Assembly (NCBI GenBank): GCA_050485645.1
Contig: JBJHBT010000008.1
Location: 82,261-146,260 of the forward strand
DNA from: JBJHBP01 sp050485645
GTDB taxonomy: Bacteria > Pseudomonadota > Gammaproteobacteria > Steroidobacterales > Rariloculaceae
Length of the DNA stretch: 64,000 nucleotides
Direction of reading: 5' to 3'
Positions 1-8,433 of the stretch are shown here, piece by piece. Position 1 is the first letter of the stretch. Each line of letters begins with the position of its first letter. The notes under the pieces were generated by a model, which was not told the DNA's origin, did no database searches, and worked only from the letters and a program-made list of their open reading frames with translations. The position numbers were made by a program, and so were the translations under genes.

Positions 1-2
1 TG

Positions 3-1094
3 GACCGACTCGGCGTGTTCACGCCACGCATGACTGACAGGGACACGCTACGGCCTGGTGAGGTGGGATTCCTGATGGCATCGATCCGCGAAATCGATGC
101 GGCCCCGGTGGGCGACACCATTGTCAGCGCCCGCGCAGCCGACGCCAAGCCGCTCCCCGGCTTCAAGCGCGTGCAGCCGCGGGTGTTCGCCGGGCTGTTC
201 TCGGTCAGCTCGGAAGATTTCGAAGCGTTCCGCGAAGCACTCCAGAAGCTTTCGCTGAATGACGCCGCACTCACGTATGAACCTGAAGTCAGTGCCGCGC
301 TGGGTTTTGGTTTTCGTTGTGGATTCCTCGGGCTGCTGCACATGGAAATCGTTCAGGAGCGCCTGGAACGTGAGCATCAGCTGGCGCTGATATCCACCGC
401 GCCCACCGTCGTCTATGAGGTGGAAACCACAGAGGGCGAGGTGTTGCACATCGAAAACCCGGCGCAGCTGCCCGAGCCAAGCCGCATCAATGAAGTCCGC
501 GAACCCATCATTCTCGCCAGCATTCTCACGCCGCAGCCCTACCTGGGTGCCGTGATGAAGCTGTGCACCGAGAAGCGCGGCGTGCAGCGCAAGATGCTGT
601 ATCGGGGAAGTCAGGTTACGCTCGAGTATGAGCTGCCGATGGCCGAAGTGGTGCTGGACTTCTTCGACAAGCTGAAATCATGCAGCCGTGGTTACGCGTC
701 CTTCGACTATCAGTTCGTGCGTTTCCAGACAGCGCCGCTTGTGAAACTCGACATCCTGATCAACAGGGAGCGGGTCGATGCGATGGCCATGATCGTTCAT
801 CGTGAGGGCGTCGAGCGCAAGGGCCGTCAGCTGGTGGAGAAGCTGGCCGAGGTCATTCCACGTCAGCAGTTCGAGGTGGCGATCCAGGCGGCGATCGGCG
901 GGCACATCGTGTCGCGCGCCACGGTCAAGGCGTATCGCAAGGATGTCACCGCCAAGTTGTACGGCGGCGATGTCTCGCGCAAGCGCAAACTGCTGGAGAA
1001 ACAGAAGGCGGGTAAACGCCGCATGAAGCAGCTGGGCTCGGTGGAGATTCCGCAGGAAGCATTTCTCGCCGTGCTGCGCAGCGACAAGAAGTAG
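3..1094 (+). CDS. lepA: Elongation factor 4 (LepA), C-terminal part, truncated by window edge
   Basis: This is a back-translocating, ribosome-associated translational GTPase. The reading frame is already open at base 3 and has no start codon in the window, so about 235 N-terminal residues carrying the GTPase domain lie to the left. The visible 363 residues cover the end of the beta-barrel domain II (GVFTPR, RPGEVGFLMASI), the EF-G-like domains III and V (GFGFRCGFLGLLHMEIVQER, a LepA hallmark) and the LepA-specific C-terminal domain, which ends in the basic stretch GGDVSRKRKLLEKQKAGKRR. Length and ending match full-length family members. The usual downstream partner lepB (signal peptidase I) is absent; the next gene is convergent. 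Confidence 0.97.
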   Translation, partial: DRLGVFTPRMTDRDTLRPGEVGFLMASIREIDAAPVGDTIVSARAADAKPLPGFKRVQPRVFAGLFSVSSEDFEAFREALQKLSLNDAALTYEPEVSAALGFGFRCGFLGLLHMEIVQERLEREHQLALISTAPTVVYEVETTEGEVLHIENPAQLPEPSRINEVREPIILASILTPQPYLGAVMKLCTEKRGVQRKMLYRGSQVTLEYELPMAEVVLDFFDKLKSCSRGYASFDYQFVRFQTAPLVKLDILINRERVDAMAMIVHREGVERKGRQLVEKLAEVIPRQQFEVAIQAAIGGHIVSRATVKAYRKDVTAKLYGGDVSRKRKLLEKQKAGKRRMKQLGSVEIPQEAFLAVLRSDKK

Positions 1095-1124
1095 CCACGC
1101 TCTCGGCGCGCGACGCCGCCACCG

Positions 1125-2204
1125 CTACATACCGGGGGCGACATCCGGCGGCGGGCGACCGCGGTTCAGATCGGCCGTCAGTTCGTCGGCCAGCCAGTGA
1201 TGACCGATCTCTCTCGCATACCTGGCCAGGATCACGGCCGTGTCATCGTCGAGCGTGAAATCCGGCGACCGGCGACGAAACTGCTCGGCCAGCTCCAGAG
1301 CATCCTGGATTCGGCCCAGTTCAACGAGGCGCGCAACGAAGCGCGCGGCCACAGCGCATACGTGGCGGTGGTCTTCCCACTCGAACATTCGGTTGAGCAG
1401 CCACTGGTACAGTGCCGGGTCCTCGCCTTCCTCTGTCAGCATGGTCTTGAGGGTGCGGTAGCCTTCGTTGACCAGGCCGCTGCGCAGGGACGCGTAGGCA
1501 CGATCGAGTACGTTCATGTGCTCACGGTGCCATCGCCGTTCGTCCTCCTCGTTGCAGTGCTCCCGGTCGCTGTGCAGGTCGAGTTCAGCGCGGTAGTCGC
1601 CCACGGCATCGCCGGTCAGAGCGAATACCGCCAGCCACATCCACACGAACAGACAGGCGGAGAACAGCTGCGCAACCCAGCCGAGATCCCGGGTGAGGAC
1701 AATCAATCCGGTAGCGGTCGCCAGCAGCACCGCGCAGGTCGCGAGCAGCCGCAGATAGCTCAGACCCATCGTGCCTGCCAGCGTCGCCAGGTGCAGCGGA
1801 TGCACGGCCGCGCTCAGGCTGCCGGAGATCCCCATAATCGCGCAGGAAGCGGGAAATATCGCCGCCAGCGCTAGCAGCGCCAGCCACCAGGCCGCTGTCG
1901 ATGCCGGCGTCGCCGTGCCCGAGTACAGACCCAGCAGGATGAACAGGCCGGCGAACAGCATGAAATGCGCGACCAGACGGCCTTCACCGATCGGATGCAT
2001 CGTCTCCACATCGGGCGCTGGCAGGTGGCGCCGATCCAGTGCGACGGCCCTCAGCACCGCGTAGCCATAGCGCCACAGCGACAGCATCAGCAGCGCCATC
2101 AGGGGCCAGCCAAACGGGCCGCCCAACTGGGCAAGCAGGATGCCCGCACCATAGCTGACGCTGACAACCGTCAGAGTCGAATCCGTCAGGCGCGTGATGG
2201 TCAT
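1125..2204 (-). CDS. Polytopic membrane protein with C-terminal TPR-like helical tail, unknown function
   Basis: I do not recognise this 359-residue protein. About six hydrophobic segments fill residues 1-200 (for example FMLFAGLFILLGLY and LLATCAVLLATATGLIVL). A soluble charged region follows from about 205, with helical pairs resembling tetratricopeptide repeats (RIQDALELAEQFRRRSPDF). The open frame extends upstream to 2771, but that extension is arginine-rich out-of-frame translation of the neighbouring oxidoreductase gene. The ATG at 2204 (MTITRLTDS) gives a sensible hydrophobic N-terminus 32 bases after the neighbour's stop, so the two genes are probably co-transcribed. It is convergent with lepA. 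Confidence 0.8.
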   Translation of the reverse strand: MTITRLTDSTLTVVSVSYGAGILLAQLGGPFGWPLMALLMLSLWRYGYAVLRAVALDRRHLPAPDVETMHPIGEGRLVAHFMLFAGLFILLGLYSGTATPASTAAWWLALLALAAIFPASCAIMGISGSLSAAVHPLHLATLAGTMGLSYLRLLATCAVLLATATGLIVLTRDLGWVAQLFSACLFVWMWLAVFALTGDAVGDYRAELDLHSDREHCNEEDERRWHREHMNVLDRAYASLRSGLVNEGYRTLKTMLTEEGEDPALYQWLLNRMFEWEDHRHVCAVAARFVARLVELGRIQDALELAEQFRRRSPDFTLDDDTAVILARYAREIGHHWLADELTADLNRGRPPPDVAPGM

Positions 2205-2236
2205 GACCTGGTCGCCTGATCCGATCCGGCAGCCCG

Positions 2237-3262
2237 TTAGCCGACTTTCTCGGGTCTGTGCGACGCCGCGGAGCGGACGATGGCTTCGGTGACCGCCGCA
2301 CCGTGCACCATTTCGTCCGCCGTGATCGGGAAATCGCCCCCGCCATCGGCCGCTTGCGCAAACGACTCCAGCGTATCGCGCGTAACGTCGGCGCGCGCCG
2401 CCTCCCAGACCTGCATTTCCCCCTTGATGGGCTGAAATATGCAGCGGCCGAACAGACGTGTGCGACGTTCTTCGGAGGACGCGCCGGCCACATGCGTCAT
2501 GCCTTCGAGGCGGACATAGCCCTTGGATCCGTACACCTGGAAACTGAAGCCGCCACCGGTTGCGGTCATGGTTCCCAGATAGCCGGACATCCCTTCTTTC
2601 ATCCGAAACAATACCGACGTGGTGTCGTCGGCGTCGATGGCGACCACGCGCCGGAAACTCTGGCAGTACACCTCGTCGACTTCTCCGCAGAGATCGATCA
2701 TGCCGTCCACGGCGTGCACGCCCATCGGCGTCAGCCCGCCGCAGGGGGTTTCCTCGGGATTCGCACGCCACTGTTCAGGCTTCAGCAACAGTGCGTTCGG
2801 GAAGGTCATGGTGGCTTCCACATGCAGAATGACGCCAAGATCACCGCAGCGGATGCGCTCGCGCAGACTGTTCATTTCCGGATGCCAGCGGCGGTTGTAG
2901 CCAAGGCCGAGCGTCACGCCGGCGTCGCGCACCGCCGCGACGGCGCGTCGTGCGCCGTCGGCCGTGAGCGCGAAGGGCTTCTCGCAGAATACGTGTTTGC
3001 CATGCGCCGCTGCCGCGATCACCTGGTCCACATGCATGGAATGCGGGGTGGCGAGCACCACGGCATCGATGCCGTCGTCTTCGAGAATCGCGTCGTAGCT
3101 TTCGTGCAGCCTGAGGTCGTGCGTGGCGGCAAATTCCCGGGTTTCCGGCTTGTGCGTGGCGGTGGTGCCGGCCACGAATTTCATGTGCCGGCTCTGTCCG
3201 GCGATGCCTTCCACCAGCGTGCGCCCCCACCAGCCCATTCCTACGATTGCCGCATTGATCAT
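2237..3262 (-). CDS. Gfo/Idh/MocA-family NAD(P)-dependent oxidoreductase
   Basis: This is a 341-residue sugar- or cyclitol-type dehydrogenase. The N-terminal Rossmann motif is AIVGMGWWGRTL (residues 4-15), and the family catalytic motif is CEKPFALT with its lysine. The substrate domain follows, with GLGYNRRWHPEM and TPMGVHAVDGMIDL. An in-frame extension to 3331 exists, but the ATG at 3262 is preceded by AGGAAAAG and begins the Rossmann strand at once, so it is preferred. The substrate cannot be named from sequence. It shares a 173-base divergent intergenic region with the MetE-like gene, which suggests joint regulation. Confidence 0.9.
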   Translation of the reverse strand: MINAAIVGMGWWGRTLVEGIAGQSRHMKFVAGTTATHKPETREFAATHDLRLHESYDAILEDDGIDAVVLATPHSMHVDQVIAAAAHGKHVFCEKPFALTADGARRAVAAVRDAGVTLGLGYNRRWHPEMNSLRERIRCGDLGVILHVEATMTFPNALLLKPEQWRANPEETPCGGLTPMGVHAVDGMIDLCGEVDEVYCQSFRRVVAIDADDTTSVLFRMKEGMSGYLGTMTATGGGFSFQVYGSKGYVRLEGMTHVAGASSEERRTRLFGRCIFQPIKGEMQVWEAARADVTRDTLESFAQAADGGGDFPITADEMVHGAAVTEAIVRSAASHRPEKVG

Positions 3263-3435
3263 TACTTTTCCTCGATAGCTTTGTTGTTGGTTGATGTATA
3301 TTCGCCTGTCTACAAGACGAAAACGCCGCACACGATCAGTCCGATGACTGCGATTATCGTATCAGGCTGGTGGCCCTCGGGCCGACAGCCATGAGCGTGT
3401 GATTCCATAAAGACCTGCTGACGGGGAGACAAACC
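3263..3435. promoter_or_regulatory. Divergent promoter region between oxidoreductase and MetE-like gene
   Basis: This 173-base intergenic stretch is richer in A/T than its surroundings. On the minus strand TATACA (3295-3300) could be a -10 box, with TTTTCG 17 bases upstream as a weak -35. The plus-strand gene has a clear GGGGAG ribosome site before its ATG. No operator repeat is obvious. Confidence 0.35.
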
Positions 3436-4614
3436 ATGCTGCGAGCAACGGCCGATCTGACACTTCCAACAACTATAACGGGTTCGCTGCCGCGGCCAAG
3501 CTGGTACACCGAAAACCTCGGGTTGAGAACCTTTCTGGAGGCGATGGTGGAAACCCGCTTCCGGGAGCAGTACGAGGATGCGCTATCCGTGTATCTCACC
3601 GAGCAGACCATCGCCGGACTGGATATTCTTACAGACGGTGATGCGCGTTTCAGCGCCGATGTGGGCGGGCAAAGCTGGACCAGCTACCCGCCTTCGCATA
3701 TGTCCGGATTCGACCGCATTCCCAAGGCCGCGCCGGTCGGTGGTGGCGGCATCGCGTTTCCGCGCGGTCACATACTGCATGACTACATCGAGGCCCGCGT
3801 GATGCCGAGCATCGTCGGGCCGGTGGGCCGCGGTGACCTTCAGTACGCGGCGATGTGGAAGTCGGCGCAGCGCATGACCACCCGGCCGGTGAAGTTCGGC
3901 ACGGTGACGCCGGAGCTGGTCGCATTCGCGGTGCAGGACTTTCACTACAAGGACATCCGTGAGCGCATCTGGGCAATCAGTGATGCGTTCAACGAAGAGC
4001 TGCATACGCTGGCGGATGCCGGCTGCCCGGTGATCCAGATGGAGGAACCCCAGGTGCATCTGCTGGCGGCGCGCGGCATCGTCGACAAGATCATCAATCC
4101 GGAATACATGCTCGAGGTGTTCAACAATACCGTACGCGGTCTTCGCGACAAGACCGAAGTGTGGTGCCACACCTGCTGGGGCAATCCGTCACAGCAGCGC
4201 ATGTTCGCCGAGGTGCAGAGCTACAAGCCGGCGTTGGAGATCCTGAACAGGATCGATGCCGATGTGATCACCTTCGAATCGGTCAGTTCGCATGGCATGG
4301 ACCTGGAGGCCATCGGTAAATACATCACCGACATGAAGATCGCCATCGGCGTCATCGATCATCATTCGCTGCAGGTCGAGCGCAAGGAAGAGGTGGCCGA
4401 TCATATCCGCGCAGCGATGAAGTATATTCCGCTGGAGCGGCTGATCGTATCGTCGGACTGCGGGATGGGTCGGGAAGGCATGAGCCGCCACCATGCGCTG
4501 TACAAGATGGCCGCCCTGGTGCAGGGCGCCAATATCATCCGCAGGGAGCAGGGTCTGGCCGAAGGCCGGTGCCTGCTGGCCGAGTCACAGTACTCGCTGG
4601 TGCCCGGCGCGTAA
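3436..4614 (+). CDS. Cobalamin-independent methionine synthase (MetE C-terminal) family methyltransferase
   Basis: This 392-residue protein corresponds to the C-terminal catalytic barrel of MetE only and lacks the N-terminal MetE half. Family features are ITGSLPRP (13-20), GLDILTDGDAR (61-71), QMEEPQVHLL (201-210) and the zinc-site elements CHTCWGNP (244-251) and SSDCGMGREG (339-348). The zinc would activate a thiol acceptor for methyl (or other alkyl) transfer. Short MetE-like proteins act in methionine synthesis from various donors or in dissimilation of alkyl compounds, and sequence alone does not decide. Being divergent from an oxidoreductase and close to a TonB receptor favours a catabolic role, which is an inference. 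Confidence 0.85.
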   Translation: MLRATADLTLPTTITGSLPRPSWYTENLGLRTFLEAMVETRFREQYEDALSVYLTEQTIAGLDILTDGDARFSADVGGQSWTSYPPSHMSGFDRIPKAAPVGGGGIAFPRGHILHDYIEARVMPSIVGPVGRGDLQYAAMWKSAQRMTTRPVKFGTVTPELVAFAVQDFHYKDIRERIWAISDAFNEELHTLADAGCPVIQMEEPQVHLLAARGIVDKIINPEYMLEVFNNTVRGLRDKTEVWCHTCWGNPSQQRMFAEVQSYKPALEILNRIDADVITFESVSSHGMDLEAIGKYITDMKIAIGVIDHHSLQVERKEEVADHIRAAMKYIPLERLIVSSDCGMGREGMSRHHALYKMAALVQGANIIRREQGLAEGRCLLAESQYSLVPGA

Positions 4615-4626
4615 TACGTATTGAAA

Positions 4627-4655
4627 CGGGCCGGCGGGGGAATCCCGCCGGCCCG
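4627..4655. terminator. Bidirectional terminator hairpin between convergent genes
   Basis: A perfect 12-bp inverted repeat (4627-4638 with 4644-4655, loop GGAAT) lies just after the MetE-like stop and before the end of the convergent TonB-receptor gene. On the minus strand the stem is followed by TTTCAATA, a short U-rich tail; on the plus strand no T-run follows. Confidence 0.65.
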
Positions 4656-4707
4656 TGCTCCCATAGCGGGGAGCGTGTATGCCAGGAACGCGCTGGAAGC
4701 GGCTCGT

Positions 4708-6930
4708 CTAGAAGTGCTTCGTAAAGTCCACGCCGTAGCGGCGCGGCATGCCCTTGAACACGAATCCGCCGGGTGAAAACTCGGCGTTGTAGCGCGTGTT
4801 GTTGGAATTTCGCTGCCATGCGACGATGGACCAGTCGTCGGCCTCGATGCCGATTCTCAGATCAAGCAGATTGACCGGATCGCGCACCGTCATGTTGGCC
4901 GGCTCCCACCAGGTCCTGCCGATGCGCTGGTAGTCGCTGCGTAGCAGCAGCCCGACGCCCGACTGACCGAGCGGTGTGCGGTACTGCAGGCCAACGTTGG
5001 TCGTATCGCGTGATACCAGTGGTGCCCGATTGCCGACTTGCGAGGGATCGCCGTCGAAGCGGCGGATTTCACTGTCGGTATAGCCGTAGCCGACATTCAG
5101 CCGCAGGCCTTCCATCAGCCGGGCGGCGATATCAATCTCGAAGCCCTGGAAGCGCGTTTCATCGAGACTGCCAAGGTTCTGCGTCGAACTGTCGGGCAGA
5201 AACACGAAGAAGTATGAGCCTTCGGCTCTGGTGTCGAACACGCTGAAATTGGCGCCAAACCGGCCGTTGTCGGACAGGTACTTGATGCCGAACTCCGCGG
5301 TGTCGGCCACCTCGGCACCGAACAGGTCGCCGACGCCGGCTATGCCCGCCGCGGCTGCCTCGGCACCGACGCCGGTCTGGTTGAAACCGCCGCTACGAAA
5401 GCCACGGCTCCAGCCACCGTAGACCGTCGTGCGGCTGGACGGCTGGTAGCGCAGCGTCAGTTTCGGCTGCAGTTCGCTCCAGGTATTCTTGCGTACCTCG
5501 CCGAACGATGCGTCGGGAATTGCGCCAAGCCACTCGTTTGGTGTCAGCGTGGTGTTCTCGCGCGTGTCGCGGTCATATCGGGCGGCCAGGTTCAATTCCA
5601 GACGCTCGCTCAGGTCGAAGCCCAGATCAGCGAATACCGCCCAGGCGAAGTTATCCTGCTCGTCGGCGAGGAACGTCAGCTGGAAGCTGTCAGGATGCTG
5701 TGCAGCACTGCGAGGCGTGCGGCGGACCGGGAACGCGCCGGCGCCCATATCCGCAATGTTGCCAGTGGAGATATAACGGTCTGTCGCAATCATGTACGTG
5801 CCGGCAATCCAGCGAACGCGCGAGTCGTCTCTGGACGTGAAACGGAATTCCTGGCTCCAGGTATTGACGTCGAGGAACTGATGCTGCGCCCAGTCCCATT
5901 CACCAAACGGAAAGGGCAGTTCCAGCACCGCGCCCAGGAAATAGAACAGCGACTCCTCGATCGGCAGAAAGTCGAACTGATCACCAGTCAGGATTTCCTC
6001 GATCGTGTCATACGAAGTGACCGACGTGAATGTGCCGAAGTCACCATGGTAGTCAACCTTGAAGGCGACCTGTGTCAGATCACGATCGTTCTGACCGGCA
6101 TTGTTGACGCGAACCGGCAGGCTGGTGTCGTTGACGTCGTCCACGATATTGAAGTACAGCGCCTGCGTATTCACTTTCGACTGGAAGAACCGCGCGTCGG
6201 TCGTCAGCCGGTCGCTGGCATCCCAGATCAGTCGGGTGCGAATCGAGCGGTCCTTGAACGGGTCGGCGTTTTCCTGCAGGTACGGATTGAAGATGAAGCC
6301 TTCCGTATCGTAATAGTTGAGCGCCGCGTGATAGCGCAGGTTCTCCATGTTGCCGAGTGGACCGCTGCCGCTGAGCTGGAATCGATGCCCGATACCCGAG
6401 TCGGCGCCGACGCGGACGCGGCCGCGGAACTGGTCGCCCGGCTCGCGGGTGGTGATCACCATGGCGCCGCCGATGGCGTTGCGGCCATACACCGCGCCCT
6501 GTGCACCCTTCAGTACCTCGATTTGCTGCACGTCGAACAGCTCCTGGTTGAACTGTGACGGATTGGACATCAGCACGCCGTCCACCAGCACGGCAACCGA
6601 CGGCTCGCTGTTGCGGGCCTGCGATATGCCCCGCACCGTGACGAACGAGGTGCCCTGGTTCTGGGTCTGCACCAGCGTCACATTGGGCGTCAGCGCAATG
6701 AAATCCTGAGGTCTGTCGATACCGGCACGCTCGATCTCGGCTTCGTTGAATACCGTGATCGTGACCGGCGCATCCTGAAAGGTCTCGAAGCGCCTGCGGG
6801 CGGTAACGACGATTTCCTCGACTTCACCGGATTGTGCGGCCGGCTGTGCATGGCTGTGCTGTGCGGCGCCGACGGCAACAATGCCGCCCACCGCGACCGC
6901 GAGGGTCGAGCGACGAATTTGGGTAGTCAT
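4708..6930 (-). CDS. TonB-dependent outer-membrane receptor
   Basis: This is a 740-residue outer-membrane active transporter. It has a signal peptide (residues 1-28, ending SHAQ), a TonB-box region (EEIVVTARRR, about 38-47), a plug domain (DAPVTITVFNEAEIERAG through VLKGAQGAVYGRNAIGGAMVI, about 53-160) and a 22-strand-type barrel ending in a C-terminal phenylalanine (VDFTKHF), as outer-membrane insertion requires. A GGGGAGAAG ribosome site precedes the ATG. The TARRR variant is typical of receptors for non-siderophore substrates in oligotrophic Proteobacteria, but the ligand cannot be read from sequence. It is divergent from an MmyB-type regulator, its likely controller. Confidence 0.95.
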   Translation of the reverse strand: MTTQIRRSTLAVAVGGIVAVGAAQHSHAQPAAQSGEVEEIVVTARRRFETFQDAPVTITVFNEAEIERAGIDRPQDFIALTPNVTLVQTQNQGTSFVTVRGISQARNSEPSVAVLVDGVLMSNPSQFNQELFDVQQIEVLKGAQGAVYGRNAIGGAMVITTREPGDQFRGRVRVGADSGIGHRFQLSGSGPLGNMENLRYHAALNYYDTEGFIFNPYLQENADPFKDRSIRTRLIWDASDRLTTDARFFQSKVNTQALYFNIVDDVNDTSLPVRVNNAGQNDRDLTQVAFKVDYHGDFGTFTSVTSYDTIEEILTGDQFDFLPIEESLFYFLGAVLELPFPFGEWDWAQHQFLDVNTWSQEFRFTSRDDSRVRWIAGTYMIATDRYISTGNIADMGAGAFPVRRTPRSAAQHPDSFQLTFLADEQDNFAWAVFADLGFDLSERLELNLAARYDRDTRENTTLTPNEWLGAIPDASFGEVRKNTWSELQPKLTLRYQPSSRTTVYGGWSRGFRSGGFNQTGVGAEAAAAGIAGVGDLFGAEVADTAEFGIKYLSDNGRFGANFSVFDTRAEGSYFFVFLPDSSTQNLGSLDETRFQGFEIDIAARLMEGLRLNVGYGYTDSEIRRFDGDPSQVGNRAPLVSRDTTNVGLQYRTPLGQSGVGLLLRSDYQRIGRTWWEPANMTVRDPVNLLDLRIGIEADDWSIVAWQRNSNNTRYNAEFSPGGFVFKGMPRRYGVDFTKHF

Positions 6931-7059
6931 GAGTTTGTCTTCTCCCCGAAAGAATTGTGTGAGCCAACAGCGTTCCTTTCCATCCCACGGAAATCCGCCG
7001 TTGACGGAACAAATTAGCTCATGCGTTGCTTGTAGAGAAGGCTAACCAGTGATACTAGT
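6931..7059. promoter_or_regulatory. Divergent control region of receptor and regulator
   Basis: These 129 bases separate the divergent TonB receptor and regulator starts and must hold both promoters. GGGGAGAAG before the receptor ATG is visible. TTGACG at about 7001 could be a -35 for the regulator, but no convincing -10 is seen. The regulator probably binds here, by analogy with other divergent pairs. Confidence 0.35.
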
Positions 7060-7938
7060 ATGGACGCTACCAGTCAGAAACGGCTTGAGGGGGACGATTT
7101 GGGTATTCAGCGGGAGCAGCTTTCGGAGTTCCTGAAAGGCTGTCGGGCACGCCTTTCGCCCCAGGAAGCGGGTTTGCCCGAGGCCCACAAACGCCGCACG
7201 CCGGGTCTGCGGCGTGAAGACGTCGCGGCACTCGCCGGGGTCAGCGTCACATGGTACACGTGGCTGGAGCAGGGACGTGACATCCGCGTGTCCGTGGATG
7301 TGCTGGAGCGTGTCAGCGCCACGTTGCGAATGACACGAGATGAACGCGACTATCTGTTCGCGCTGGTTCATGGCCGTTCGGCACCGGTCATTCATACGGT
7401 GGATGAGCCGGTCACGCCGAGGCTGCAGCGCATGCTGGATGCGATGTGCATCCCGGCATTGGTCATGACGCATCGCTGGGATGTGGTGGCCTGGAACCTG
7501 CTCGTCACGAGGATCTTTCGCGACTATTCGCGGCGTCCGCCCGATGACCGGAACCTGCTCAGGATTCTGCTCACCAGTCCGGAGTATCGGCAGGATCCCG
7601 AGGAGTACGAAGCCACCGCACGGCGGGTACTGGCCAGGTTTCGCGTCGATTACAGCCAGGCCGTCGGTGATCCGGCGTTCGAGGCACTGATTACCGAACT
7701 CCACGCCAGCTGCGAAGCCTTCAGGCGACTCTGGCCGAGCCCGGAGGTGACCACGGTGGCCGGCGGCATCACCGTCGTCCGGCATATTCATCTGGGCGGC
7801 ATCACCTTCGAACATTCGTCGTATGTGCCCGAGGGCAGCCGCAATCTGCGCGTGCTGGTGTTTGTGCCGCATGACGACCAGAGCGTGGCCAAGCTCGCAA
7901 GGCTCAGCGGCTGTTCGCGCACGGCTGTTCGCACATGA
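7060..7938 (+). CDS. XRE-type regulator with MmyB-like ligand-binding domain
   Basis: This is a 292-residue transcriptional regulator. The N-terminal helix-turn-helix spans about residues 12-75, including HKRRTPGLRREDVAALAGVS and TWYTWLEQGRDIRVS, the signature of the MmyB group. The C-terminal two-thirds matches the MmyB ligand-binding fold (MTHRWDVVAWN, FRVDYSQAVGDPAFEALI, GGITVVRHIHLGGITFEH, FVPHDDQS). Such proteins are thought to bind fatty-acid-like ligands. The upstream stop at 7033-7035 excludes a longer start, and no strong ribosome site precedes the ATG. Its divergence from the TonB receptor suggests it controls that gene and perhaps the downstream pair. Confidence 0.88.
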   Translation: MDATSQKRLEGDDLGIQREQLSEFLKGCRARLSPQEAGLPEAHKRRTPGLRREDVAALAGVSVTWYTWLEQGRDIRVSVDVLERVSATLRMTRDERDYLFALVHGRSAPVIHTVDEPVTPRLQRMLDAMCIPALVMTHRWDVVAWNLLVTRIFRDYSRRPPDDRNLLRILLTSPEYRQDPEEYEATARRVLARFRVDYSQAVGDPAFEALITELHASCEAFRRLWPSPEVTTVAGGITVVRHIHLGGITFEHSSYVPEGSRNLRVLVFVPHDDQSVAKLARLSGCSRTAVRT

Positions 7939-8067
7939 AACCTGCCCTGGCGCCGCGCACCTGCGGCCGTGAGGGCGGGGCGGTCAGGGGCGGCACGGTG
8001 TGGGTCAGCGGCGTTCTCCCCTGTCTGTGGTATCTTTTTCGGTTCGGGCTGCAAGGGGCGGGAACCG

Positions 8068-8433
8068 ATGAATCAGGACGGACTGGCCGGATGGCTGGAT
8101 GCCTATGGCCGTGCATGGGAACAGCGGGATGCCGACGCCGTGGCGGCGATCTTTTCCACCGACGCGCTGTACTACGAGACGCCGTATTCCGATCCGTTTC
8201 GGGGTCGCGAGGGGGTGGCGGCTTACTGGACCCGGGTGACGCTCGACCAGCGCGATATTGGATTCAGCAGCGATCCGGTCGGTATGATCGGGGCCACCGG
8301 TGTTGCCCGCTGGTCGGCGCGTTTCACCGCGGTTTCCAGTGGCGCCGAAGTGGAACTGAATGGGGTATTCCTGCTTCAGTTCGATGACGATGGACTTTGT
8401 ACCTGCCTCAGGGAATGGTGGCATCTGAAATGA
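8068..8433 (+). CDS. SnoaL/NTF2-like fold protein
   Basis: This 121-residue protein has the cone-shaped NTF2/SnoaL fold pattern: an N-terminal helix (WLDAYGRAWEQRDADAVAAIF), then ALYYETPYSDPFRGREGVAAYW and beta strands ending CLREWWHLK. Members include small isomerases, hydrolases and ligand-binding proteins, so no reaction is assigned. The open frame begins at 7969, but the ATG at 8068 has AAGGGGCGGG upstream and starts at the first helix. Its TGA overlaps the ATG of the following dioxygenase (ATGA), so translation is probably coupled and the two likely act together. Confidence 0.8.
   Translation: MNQDGLAGWLDAYGRAWEQRDADAVAAIFSTDALYYETPYSDPFRGREGVAAYWTRVTLDQRDIGFSSDPVGMIGATGVARWSARFTAVSSGAEVELNGVFLLQFDDDGLCTCLREWWHLK

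Noticed and set aside
2205..2771. N-terminal extension of the membrane-TPR protein
   Set aside because: It overlaps the oxidoreductase gene in another frame and is Arg/Gly-rich; the ATG at 2204 is the credible start.
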